Assembly (NCBI RefSeq): GCF_042678405.1
Contig: NZ_JBHTLI010000001.1
Coordinates: 1,302,001 to 1,366,000, forward strand
Reading direction: 5' to 3'
Length of the DNA: 64,000 nucleotides
Source: Salegentibacter_A chungangensis
GTDB taxonomy: Bacteria; Bacteroidota; Bacteroidia; Flavobacteriales; Flavobacteriaceae
Both the position numbers and the translations under genes were made by a program. Of the stretch, positions 17,165-23,997 are shown piece by piece; the first letter of the stretch is position 1, and every line of letters starts with the position of its first letter. A model generated the notes under the pieces. That model did not search any database. It was not told the DNA's origin and worked only from the letters and a program-made list of their open reading frames with translations.

Positions 17165-19243
17165 ATGAGAAAGTACCTACTTTCATTGTTTTTTGCGTTT
17201 TCAATGGTAACCCTGTACGCACAGGAGTTGCAAGTAGAAACGAAAACAGGAAATCCTTCGCGAATTATTAACGATGGTTTTATTGAATTAAATGTAACAG
17301 GAGGTACACCTCCCTACACCTACAAATGGTCCAGCCAGGAGACACCTTTAACTTCCAATAGGGCTGAAGGTCTGGTAGAGGGGCTTCCCTACTCGGTTGT
17401 AATTACAGACAGCAACGGGAATTCTGCTACAATAGAAAAAACTGTTGAAGCTGAAGCGATCACCGAACATTTTAACGGGACCTTTCAGCCAATTGTAGAT
17501 AAAATGGGAGCCATTCTTTTCTGGGATCCTTTTGCTGCTATGGGTATTTACGACCCTGTGGTTTATGCTGATGTGAAGAATGTCGGTACCCCGGGATGGA
17601 CTGCCGAGGTAGAAGATGTATACACTCTTAAGGAGTGGAAAGTTAGTAACGGAGAGCACGTGAATAAAGGGGACCTTATCGCGATAATTTCTTCTGAAAA
17701 AGAAGGAGAGATTGAAGCTTATTCTGATGCTAACGGAAAAATAGATCATCTTGTTGAAGAAGGTGAGACCATTTTCGACTATCAGAATACTCAGGACCTT
17801 ATTGAGTCAGGGGCGCATTATTTTGCCCAAATTGAATATGATGACCCGGTAGTGCTTACGCACCCAAATGGTGACCCTCAAACAAATGATATTCCTTTTA
17901 TCGTGGTTTGGTTAATCTTTGGAGCCGCTTTCTTTACGGTTAGAATGGGCTTCATTAATATTAGAGGATTCAAACATTCTCTTGATCTTGCAAAAGGTAA
18001 GTATGATGATCCTGATGCACCTGGAAGTATTACGCATTTTCAGGCTTTGTCTACTGCCGTTTCTGCAACAGTGGGACTTGGCAACATTGCCGGGGTAGCC
18101 GTTGCGGTATCCCTTGGTGGTGCGGGAGCTACTCTCTGGATGATCGTTGCCGGACTTATCGGGATGTCTTCCAAATTTGTGGAGTGTACCCTTGGTGTAA
18201 AATACAGATTTATCAATTCTGAAGGACGTATCTTCGGTGGACCAATGAACTACCTTCGTTATGGTCTTGAGAAAAGAAATATGAGAAGTCTTGGTAAATT
18301 TCTTGCTGCTTTCTTCGCAATACTTGGTATTGGTGCTTCTTTTGGAGGAGGTAATATGTTCCAGGCCAACCAGTCTTTTGAGATCTTGTCAGGTCAGTTT
18401 CCATTGCTTGAAGGTAACGGGTTCTGGTTTGGGCTTATTCTTGCCATTCTTGTAGGAGTGGTAATTATAGGTGGAATTAGCAGCATTGCCAAAGTAACCA
18501 GTAAGGTGGTGCCTTTTATGGCTGCGGTTTACGTACTTGGAGCCTTAACTGTGATCATCATTAACATAGATAACCTAGGGCCTGCTTTAACAGCTATCTG
18601 GGACGGAGCATTTAGTCCTTCTGCGCTTAAAGGAGGGGTGATAGGTGTTCTAATTGTAGGTTTCCAAAGAGCAGCGTTCTCGAATGAGGCCGGGGTTGGT
18701 TCTGCGGCAATTGCCCACTCGGCAGCCAAAACCAATAATCCGCCTTCTGAAGGATTTGTTGCGCTTCTTGAACCGTTTATCGATACGGTTGTGGTGTGTA
18801 CTTTAACTGCACTGGTATTGATCTTTACCGGAATGCACGAGGTAGAAGGGATTGGAGGAGCTCAGTTGACTTCTGATGCCTTTGCCAGTGTTATTTCCTG
18901 GTTCCCTTATGTACTTGCACTTGCAGTATTCTTATTTGCATTCTCTACGATGATCTCCTGGTCATACTACGGAATGAGATCCTGGACTTACCTTTTCGGA
19001 AAGAGTAAGAAAACCGAATTACTATATAAGGTATTCTTCCTTATATTCGTAGTGATTGGTGCTTCTGTTAGTTTAGGAGCGGTACTTAATTTCTCTGATA
19101 TGATGATCCTTGCGATGTCTTTCCCTAACATTATTGGTCTTTACATAATGTCTGGTGAGGTTAGAGAAGATCTGCGCGAATACTTCCGTAAGATGAAAGC
19201 AGGCGAGCTTTTCCAAAAACCGGAAAAGGCCAAAGCCTCTTAA
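17165..19243 (+). CDS. Sodium:alanine symporter (AGCS) with secreted SprB-lipoyl-like N-terminal extension, copy 2
   Basis: This 692-residue paralogue of the symporter at 12526-14628 has the same domain order. It has a signal peptide (1-20), a SprB repeat (about 30-95; VTGGTPPYTYKW, VVITDSNG), a first helix FQPIVDKMGAILFWDPF, and a lipoyl-like insert (about 150-225; VNKGDLIAIISSEKEGE, YSDANGKIDHLVEEGE). The complete AGCS core follows from residue about 243. Here a lysine (Lys179, SSEK) stands near the place where lipoyl domains are modified. The transporter halves of the two copies share long identical runs, so they arose by duplication. The terminator-like repeat for this gene lies inside the next reading frame. 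Confidence 0.88.
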   Translation: MRKYLLSLFFAFSMVTLYAQELQVETKTGNPSRIINDGFIELNVTGGTPPYTYKWSSQETPLTSNRAEGLVEGLPYSVVITDSNGNSATIEKTVEAEAITEHFNGTFQPIVDKMGAILFWDPFAAMGIYDPVVYADVKNVGTPGWTAEVEDVYTLKEWKVSNGEHVNKGDLIAIISSEKEGEIEAYSDANGKIDHLVEEGETIFDYQNTQDLIESGAHYFAQIEYDDPVVLTHPNGDPQTNDIPFIVVWLIFGAAFFTVRMGFINIRGFKHSLDLAKGKYDDPDAPGSITHFQALSTAVSATVGLGNIAGVAVAVSLGGAGATLWMIVAGLIGMSSKFVECTLGVKYRFINSEGRIFGGPMNYLRYGLEKRNMRSLGKFLAAFFAILGIGASFGGGNMFQANQSFEILSGQFPLLEGNGFWFGLILAILVGVVIIGGISSIAKVTSKVVPFMAAVYVLGALTVIIINIDNLGPALTAIWDGAFSPSALKGGVIGVLIVGFQRAAFSNEAGVGSAAIAHSAAKTNNPPSEGFVALLEPFIDTVVVCTLTALVLIFTGMHEVEGIGGAQLTSDAFASVISWFPYVLALAVFLFAFSTMISWSYYGMRSWTYLFGKSKKTELLYKVFFLIFVVIGASVSLGAVLNFSDMMILAMSFPNIIGLYIMSGEVREDLREYFRKMKAGELFQKPEKAKAS

Positions 19244-19255
19244 TGATATAAAAAG

Positions 19256-20134
19256 ATGAAGTCTTTTAAATCCCATTTTGTTTTCAGTAAGAGTCAACAA
19301 AATGGGATTTTTCTTTTGGTAGTAATTATAATCATCCTGCAATTGATTTACTTTTTTGCAGACTTTTCGGGGAATAAGGATGCTCATTTTTATGACCGGG
19401 AAGAGACTGAACGTTTGCAAAAAAAGCTGGACTCCATAAAGCAAATGCAGGCTTCGGAAGATAGTCTGAAGATTTATCCGTTTAACCCCAACTTCATTAC
19501 CGATTTTAAGGGTTATTCCCTGGGGATGAGTATAGAGGAGATCGACAGGCTTCACGAATACCGGGCACAGGATAAATGGGTGAATTCTGCAGAAGACTTT
19601 CAAAAGGTAACAGGAATTTCTGATTCTCTTCTCCTGCGGATTTCTCCCTATTTTAAATTTCCGGAGTGGGTTAATAAAACGAATCCTTCAGTAAAAACTT
19701 TTCCTTCGGTTTCAAAAAAGAGGGAGGTTAGAGAATTAAGCGATTTAAATACAGCTTCAGAGGAGGCGCTCATTGAGATAGACGGGGTGGGGGAGGTGCT
19801 TTCGCAGCGTATTCTTAATTACCGAAATAAGATTGGCGGTTTTAGGGATATGATACAGTTAAAGGATGTGTGGGGACTAAATGCTGAACTTAGGGGAAAG
19901 ATTGAACAAAGGTTCCGGATAGAGGAAAATTTAGAGTGGCATAAAGCCGGCATTAACAGTATCAGTGTTTTGGCGCTTGCTGAAATCCCTTATTTTAATT
20001 ATGAACTTGCCCGTGAAATTATAGACTACAGATCTCTACGCGGAAGAATCCAATCTTTTGAGGAATTGTCAAAAATCAAAGACTTTCCTTCCGATAAAAT
20101 CGATAGAATTAAATTATATTTGACCGTAGATTAA
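19256..20134 (+). CDS. Membrane-anchored helix-hairpin-helix (ComEA-like) protein
   Basis: The 292-residue protein has one N-terminal membrane helix (about residues 19-36). A periplasmic chain follows with repeated helix-hairpin-helix modules (DLNTASEEALIEIDGVGEVL, then SQRILNYRNKIGGFRDMIQL). Two further degenerate copies flank these (FNPNFITDFKGYSLGM and LALAEIPYFNYELAREIIDYR). ComEA-type proteins bind incoming DNA in the periplasm during transformation. That role is possible here but unproven. The gene starts 12 bp after symporter copy 2. Its first codons contain a perfect 15-bp inverted repeat that looks like a terminator. Confidence 0.8.
   Translation: MKSFKSHFVFSKSQQNGIFLLVVIIIILQLIYFFADFSGNKDAHFYDREETERLQKKLDSIKQMQASEDSLKIYPFNPNFITDFKGYSLGMSIEEIDRLHEYRAQDKWVNSAEDFQKVTGISDSLLLRISPYFKFPEWVNKTNPSVKTFPSVSKKREVRELSDLNTASEEALIEIDGVGEVLSQRILNYRNKIGGFRDMIQLKDVWGLNAELRGKIEQRFRIEENLEWHKAGINSISVLALAEIPYFNYELAREIIDYRSLRGRIQSFEELSKIKDFPSDKIDRIKLYLTVD
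19268..19315 (+). terminator. Terminator-like inverted repeat inside the start of the HhH gene
   Basis: AAATCCCATTTTGTT (19268-19282) is followed after 13 bases by its perfect complement (19296-19310) and then by TTCTTTT. The structure looks like a Rho-independent terminator for the symporter gene but lies within codons 5-19 of the following reading frame. It could act as an attenuator. Confidence 0.65.
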
Positions 20135-20269
20135 TTTTTCGGAAAAAAACAGAATATCTTTAATTCGAGGTATATTCTCTCCCGAAATTTTAAAAATGGA
20201 TTTATTTTAGCATAAGTTAAGGATGGCCGGGAATTTGACCGGTGGTAATTTTTAAATTGAGAAGATAGA

Positions 20270-21439
20270 ATGAATACGATGTACTTTACGGAGGAACACG
20301 AACTTTTTAGAAAAAGCTTTAGAGATTTTCTGAAGAAAGAAGTGGTGCCTCATATAGACAAATGGGAAAAATCCGGAACTATCGAGCGTTTCATCTGGAA
20401 AAAATTCGGTGAAATGGGGTATTTTGGGCTTAATCAGCCGGAGGAATACGGAGGGATGAACCTGGACATCTTTTATACGGTGATCTTCCTGGAAGAACTT
20501 CAAAAGATCGATTCCGGCGGGTTTGCTGCGGCTATGTGGGCCCACGCTTACCTGGCAATGACGCACGTGAAGACCGAGGGAAGTCACGAGATCAAAGAAA
20601 AATATCTCGCCCCAAGTATAGACGGTGAGAAAATTGGCTGCCTTTGTATTACCGAGCCGTTTGGAGGTTCTGATGTGGCCGGAATGAAAACAACGGCCGT
20701 TGAGAAAGATGATAAATTCATCATTAATGGTTCCAAAACCTTTATTACCAACGGGGTGTATTCAGATTATTTAGTGGTAGCTGCAAAAACAGCTCCTGAG
20801 AAAGGGAATAAGGGAATGAGTATTTTTATAGTAGACAGGGATACTCCGGGAATTTCTTCCTCTAAACTGGATAAGCTGGGGTGGCGTGCTTCAGACACGG
20901 CTGAAATTGCTTTTGATAATGTTGAAGTGCCAGCCGAAAACCTGATGGGGGAAAGAGATAAAGGTTTCTCTTATATTATGCAGCATTTTGCAATGGAACG
21001 TTTAATAATGGGAATCAATGCGCACGCAAGAGCAGAATATGCCCTTGACTATGCCATTGGATATATGTCTGAACGGGAAGCTTTCGGAAGGACCATAGAT
21101 AAATTTCAGGCTTTAAGACATTCGGTGGCCGATATGGCCAGTGAGGTGGAAATGTGTAAGGAGTTCAATTACTCGGTTGCTAAAAGATTGGGTGAGGGCA
21201 CTTATGTGGTAAAAGAAGCGAGTATGTCTAAGCTTCTTTCTACGAAGATGGCAGATAAAGTGATCTATGAGTGTCTGCAGTTGCTGGGAGGCTATGGTTA
21301 TATGGAGGACTATCCTATGGCCAGGTTATTCCGTGACAGTCGCCTCGGGCCAATTGGTGGGGGAACTTCGGAAATCCTACGGGAAATTATCGCCAAAATG
21401 GTAATCGATAAGAAGGAGTATAAGCCTGCTGCAAAATAA
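20270..21439 (+). CDS. Acyl-CoA dehydrogenase
   Basis: This 389-residue flavoenzyme oxidises an acyl-CoA at the alpha-beta position and passes electrons to ETF. Family motifs present are CITEPFGGSDVAGMKTTA (FAD/substrate binding), GWRASDTAEIAFDNVEVP, and the C-terminal QLLGGYGYMEDYPMARLFRDSR. The usual catalytic Glu near the C-terminus is Gly here (IGGGTSEI). A glutamate in AMERL (Glu243) sits where isovaleryl-CoA and long-chain dehydrogenases have theirs, so the enzyme is of that subtype. The exact substrate is open. The start could also be the ATG three codons later (20279). Confidence 0.87.
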   Translation: MNTMYFTEEHELFRKSFRDFLKKEVVPHIDKWEKSGTIERFIWKKFGEMGYFGLNQPEEYGGMNLDIFYTVIFLEELQKIDSGGFAAAMWAHAYLAMTHVKTEGSHEIKEKYLAPSIDGEKIGCLCITEPFGGSDVAGMKTTAVEKDDKFIINGSKTFITNGVYSDYLVVAAKTAPEKGNKGMSIFIVDRDTPGISSSKLDKLGWRASDTAEIAFDNVEVPAENLMGERDKGFSYIMQHFAMERLIMGINAHARAEYALDYAIGYMSEREAFGRTIDKFQALRHSVADMASEVEMCKEFNYSVAKRLGEGTYVVKEASMSKLLSTKMADKVIYECLQLLGGYGYMEDYPMARLFRDSRLGPIGGGTSEILREIIAKMVIDKKEYKPAAK

Positions 21440-21472
21440 TTTTAGGACAGGAATAAAAAAACAGGATAAGGG

Positions 21473-21502
21473 TTGTGGGTTTGCTTAATTGCATTATATT
21501 TG
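21473..21502 (+). promoter_or_regulatory. Promoter of rpsU
   Basis: TTG (21473-21475), 19 bp, then TATATTTG (21495-21502): an excellent match to the Bacteroidota -33/-7 consensus. It lies 32 bp upstream of the rpsU ATG. Confidence 0.82.
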
Positions 21503-21519
21503 CAGCCTAATTTTTAAAG

Positions 21520-21530
21520 AAAGGAGGTGA
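21520..21530 (+). promoter_or_regulatory. Strong Shine-Dalgarno sequence of rpsU
   Basis: AAAGGAGGTGA is close to a full complement of the 16S rRNA 3' end and sits with 7 bases between GGAGG and the ATG. No other gene start examined in this window has such a site. In Flavobacteriia, bS21 helps hide the anti-Shine-Dalgarno sequence, and rpsU is known to keep a strong site, giving feedback control. Confidence 0.9.
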
Positions 21531-21534
21531 CACT

Positions 21535-21729
21535 ATGTTAATAATACCAGTAAAAGACGGAGAGAATATTGATAGAGCGCTGAAGCGTTTCAAGAGAAAG
21601 TTTGATAAAACCGGAACTATGCGTCAATTGCGCGATCGTCAGCATTTCACGAAGCCGTCAGTAGAACGTAGGGCTCAAATCCAAAAAGCTGAATACATTC
21701 AGCACCTAAGAGATCAGGAAGAGATCTAA
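21535..21729 (+). CDS. rpsU: 30S ribosomal protein bS21
   Basis: This 64-residue basic protein begins MLIIPVKDGENIDRALKRFK and shows the bS21 core with KFDKTGTMRQLRDRQHF. Tyr54 (AEYIQ) occupies the position that, as I recall from work on Flavobacterium ribosomes, contacts the 16S 3' end and sequesters the anti-Shine-Dalgarno bases. The gene has its own promoter and an exceptional ribosome-binding site. Ribosomes lacking bS21 would translate it preferentially, forming a self-regulating loop. It is followed by a structured 3' region. Confidence 0.96.
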   Translation: MLIIPVKDGENIDRALKRFKRKFDKTGTMRQLRDRQHFTKPSVERRAQIQKAEYIQHLRDQEEI

Positions 21730-21740
21730 ATCCTGAGCTC

Positions 21741-21789
21741 ACCTCGAAAGAGGTTTTCAATTGGAAAATTTAAGGAAGCCCTGCTTCCT
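21741..21789 (+). other. Three successive stem-loops in the rpsU 3' region
   Basis: ACCTC-GAAA-GAGGT (21741-21754), TTTTC-AATTG-GAAAA (21754-21768) and AGGAAGC-CCT-GCTTCCT (21773-21789) follow each other closely. None is a classic strong terminator because the T-runs are short. They may end or stabilise the rpsU mRNA. Confidence 0.55.
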
Positions 21790-21807
21790 GGATTAAATAT
21801 ATAACTG

Positions 21808-21834
21808 TTGGTAAGCTAAAGTTTAATAACTTTG
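21808..21834 (+). promoter_or_regulatory. Possible promoter of the Xer recombinase gene
   Basis: TTG (21808-21810) and TAACTTTG (21827-21834), 16 bp apart, lie 19 bp before the ATG at 21854. The -7 box is good; the spacing is short. Confidence 0.55.
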
Positions 21835-21853
21835 TTTGTCAACAGTTTTTTTT

Positions 21854-22744
21854 ATGCCTTATTCTAAATTCCTTGAATATCTTCAGCTGGAGAAAAAATA
21901 TTCGGTAAACACCCTTAAGGCTTACCGCGATGACCTCCGGTCCTTTTCAGAGTTTATAGATCAGAATTATGAGGGAAGTGAAGTAGAAGAGGTTAATTAC
22001 CCTCAGGTTAGAAGCTGGATCGTCCTGCTGTCAGAAAACGGGATTTCCAACAGGAGTATAAACCGTAAGATCTCTTCCTTAAAGGCTTTTTACCGGTTCC
22101 TGCAGAAAACCGGCCAGATTGAGATCTCTCCTTTAACCAGGCACAAGCCGCTAAAGACATCCAGGAAGGTGCAGGTTCCTTTTTCGGAGATTGAGGTTGC
22201 GGATGTCCTGGAAAGCATAGATGTATCCAGTTATGAGGGTTTGCGGGATAAACTTATCATTGAACTTTTTTATTCTACCGGAATACGTCGTGAAGAACTT
22301 ATTAATATCAAGCTGCAGGATCTTGATGTTGCTTCCGGTAATTTGAAGGTTTTAGGGAAGCGCCAAAAGGAGCGGTATATTCCTTTGCTGCCTTCAGTGG
22401 TAAAGACTTTGGAGGATTATCTTTCGAAACGCGAGTCTGTAAGCGGGGCTTCAGATTGCGAATTTCTCCTGATTTCTGTTAAAGGAGTTAAATTATATGA
22501 AAGCCTTGTTTATAGAATTATTAATAATTACTTTAGTAGGGTGTCTGGCAAAATAAAAAAGAGTCCTCATATCCTGAGGCATTCATTTGCAACACATTTA
22601 TTGAACGAGGGCGCTAACCTAAATGCTGTAAAAGAACTGCTGGGGCATTCAAGTCTTGCTGCAACCCAGGTCTACACGCACAACAGTATTGCTGAACTAA
22701 GCAAAGCCCACAGGTTAGCCCACCCCCGAAGTAAAAAAAGCTAA
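21854..22744 (+). CDS. Tyrosine recombinase, XerC/XerD type
   Basis: This 296-residue site-specific recombinase has an N-terminal SAM-like core-binding domain (about 1-85) and a catalytic domain. Catalytic residues are visible: Arg in STGIRREEL, His-x-x-Arg in HILRHSFATHLL, His in LGHSSLAATQ and the nucleophile Tyr in VYTHNS. Size and lack of extra domains fit the housekeeping enzyme that resolves chromosome dimers at dif. Whether it is XerC or XerD cannot be decided here. The ATG at 21854 replaces an upstream TTG that overlaps the promoter region. No attachment site or cargo suggests an integrase of a mobile element. Confidence 0.85.
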   Translation: MPYSKFLEYLQLEKKYSVNTLKAYRDDLRSFSEFIDQNYEGSEVEEVNYPQVRSWIVLLSENGISNRSINRKISSLKAFYRFLQKTGQIEISPLTRHKPLKTSRKVQVPFSEIEVADVLESIDVSSYEGLRDKLIIELFYSTGIRREELINIKLQDLDVASGNLKVLGKRQKERYIPLLPSVVKTLEDYLSKRESVSGASDCEFLLISVKGVKLYESLVYRIINNYFSRVSGKIKKSPHILRHSFATHLLNEGANLNAVKELLGHSSLAATQVYTHNSIAELSKAHRLAHPRSKKS

Positions 22745-22778
22745 CTCAGCTGATTGTTTAATTTAAATTATTTAGGAG

Positions 22779-23081
22779 ATGAAAGTAAATGTGCAGTCTG
22801 TAAACTTCAACGCCGATCAGAAACTGATTGACTTTATTCAAAAAAGATTAGATAAGTTGGAAACCTATTATGGTAAAATTGTGTATGCTGATGTTTTCTT
22901 AAAAGTGCAAAACACAAGTGGGAAAGAAAATAAAATTACAGAAGTTTTATTAAGTATTCCGGGCGGCGACCTGATGGTGAAAAAAACCTGTAAAAAGTTC
23001 GAAGAATGTGTAGATGAATGTGTTAGCGCATTGCAGCGACAGCTGGTGAAGCGCAAAGAAAAATTAAGTGCGCATGTTTAA
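22779..23081 (+). CDS. hpf: Ribosome hibernation-promoting factor (HPF/RaiA, short form)
   Basis: The 100-residue protein matches the S30AE fold: VNVQSVNFNADQKLIDFIQKRLDKLETYY, then basic KKTCKKFEECVDECVSALQRQLVKRKEKL. It binds the decoding centre of idle 30S subunits and blocks mRNA and tRNA sites in stationary phase. It lacks the C-terminal dimerisation domain of long HPF. It follows the recombinase by 34 bp and lies upstream of the tRNA cluster in a region rich in translation genes. Confidence 0.9.
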   Translation: MKVNVQSVNFNADQKLIDFIQKRLDKLETYYGKIVYADVFLKVQNTSGKENKITEVLLSIPGGDLMVKKTCKKFEECVDECVSALQRQLVKRKEKLSAHV

Positions 23082-23102
23082 TTAATTTTTTCTCAGATTT
23101 AT

Positions 23103-23132
23103 TTTGAGAAAGAAATAATTTATATACATTTG
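23103..23132 (+). promoter_or_regulatory. Promoter upstream of tRNA-Thr(UGU) and the tuf cluster
   Basis: TTTG (23103-23106), 18 bp, TACATTTG (23125-23132): a near-perfect Bacteroidota promoter. A terminator-like hairpin begins only three bases downstream of the -7 box. Confidence 0.8.
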
Positions 23133-23134
23133 CA

Positions 23135-23160
23135 GTCCGTTAGAAATAGCGGACTTTTTT
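23135..23160 (+). terminator. Terminator hairpin abutting the tRNA promoter
   Basis: GTCCGTTA pairs with TAGCGGAC (one G-U pair) around a GAAA tetraloop and is followed by six T. It can terminate transcripts coming from hpf. Initiation from the adjacent promoter would fall at the very start of its left arm. Confidence 0.78.
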
Positions 23161-23183
23161 ATGTTGAAAAAGCAGCGTAAAAG

Positions 23184-23257
23184 GCCGATGTAGCTCAGCT
23201 GGCTAGAGCAGCTGATTTGTAATCAGCAGGTCGTGGGTTCGAGTCCCTCCATCGGCT
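23184..23257 (+). tRNA. tRNA-Thr (anticodon UGU), copy 1
   Basis: A 74-nt cloverleaf: acceptor GCCGATG / CATCGGC, D-loop AGCTCAGCTGGCTAGAGC, anticodon stem GCTGA / TCAGC with loop TTTGTAA (anticodon TGT), T arm GTGGGTTCGAGTCCCTC. The CCA end is not encoded. It is identical to the copy at 45917-45990. Confidence 0.97.
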
Positions 23258-23358
23258 CTTGAAATTTTGAAGAAAGTGAAGTTTTGAAGTTTTTTTATTG
23301 GTAAAAAGCTGGTTTTAAACTCACTAAAAAAAGTTCTTAAAAATTTTAGAAAAATGCT

Positions 23359-23390
23359 TTGGATGGTGCTGAAAATTTCAGTTAATTTGC
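23359..23390 (+). promoter_or_regulatory. Promoter upstream of tRNA-Tyr
   Basis: TTTG (23359-23362), 20 bp, TTAATTTG (23383-23390; 7 of 8 matches to TAnnTTTG) lie 76 bp upstream of tRNA-Tyr. The 209-bp gap between tRNA-Thr and tRNA-Tyr holds nothing else that I recognise. Confidence 0.6.
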
Positions 23391-23466
23391 AGCCTTCAAA
23401 AAGCCATCATAAAGCTTAGTTGTGAAAGCAGCTATGGTTCTATGAAATAGTGGAAAGATTAAAATT

Positions 23467-23549
23467 GGGGAGATACTCAAGCGGCCAACGAGGACAGACT
23501 GTAAATCTGTTGGTTTTTACCTTCGCAGGTTCGAATCCTGCTCTCCCCA
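23467..23549 (+). tRNA. tRNA-Tyr (anticodon GUA)
   Basis: An 83-nt class II tRNA: acceptor GGGGAGA / TCTCCCC, anticodon stem ACAGA / TCTGT with loop CTGTAAA (anticodon GTA), a long variable arm, T arm CAGGTTCGAATCCTG and discriminator A. Confidence 0.97.
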
Positions 23550-23590
23550 CACAAATTTTTAAATAAGCAGAATAGTTGTTCTGTTTAATT

Positions 23591-23663
23591 GCGGGAGTAG
23601 CTCAGTTGGTAGAGCGTCAGCCTTCCAAGCTGAATGTCGCCGGTTCGAACCCGGTCTCCCGCT
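23591..23663 (+). tRNA. tRNA-Gly (anticodon UCC)
   Basis: A 73-nt cloverleaf: acceptor GCGGGAG / CTCCCGC, anticodon stem TCAGC / GCTGA with loop CTTCCAA (anticodon TCC), T arm CCGGTTCGAACCCGG. The roughly 200 bp to the next tRNA show no gene on either strand. Confidence 0.97.
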
Positions 23664-23867
23664 CTAATAAAAACAGCCTTGGTTGATAGCTGTTTTCTTT
23701 GTTTCGGTTTTCCTGATTGGATTTCCGGGATGTTAGAAAATATTCTTTCAGGTGCTGGTGCTCGCTTAAATGGGCTTTAGAAAATAATCCGTAAACCTCC
23801 ATAGGTTTATGGTTATTGCTGTTTGTGACAGCGTGGTGTTGAGAATTCGATTTCTCGGTGCTGAACA

Positions 23868-23939
23868 GCCGACGTAGCTCAGGGGTAGAGCGTTTCCTTG
23901 GTAAGGAAGAGGTCACGAGTTCAAATCTCGTCGTTGGCT
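23868..23939 (+). tRNA. tRNA-Thr (anticodon GGU)
   Basis: A 72-nt cloverleaf: acceptor GCCGACG / CGTTGGC (one G-U pair), anticodon loop TTGGTAA (anticodon GGT), T arm ACGAGTTCAAATCTCGT. It lies 58 bp upstream of tuf and is probably co-transcribed with it. Confidence 0.96.
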
Positions 23940-23997
23940 CTAGATTTTGTATAAAATTGAACACTAATATATAACTAAGATTAAATAAGTATTAATT

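Noticed and set aside
21854..22744. Xer-type recombinase as sign of an integrated element
   Set aside because: It sits in a conserved housekeeping context between rpsU and hpf, with no cargo, direct repeats or att-like tRNA duplication beside it.
23617..23964. Minus-strand frame of 115 codons across tRNA-Gly and tRNA-Thr
   Set aside because: Its phrases RFELVTSS and ETGFEPATFS are well-known false translations of antisense tRNA genes, and both tRNAs lie within it.
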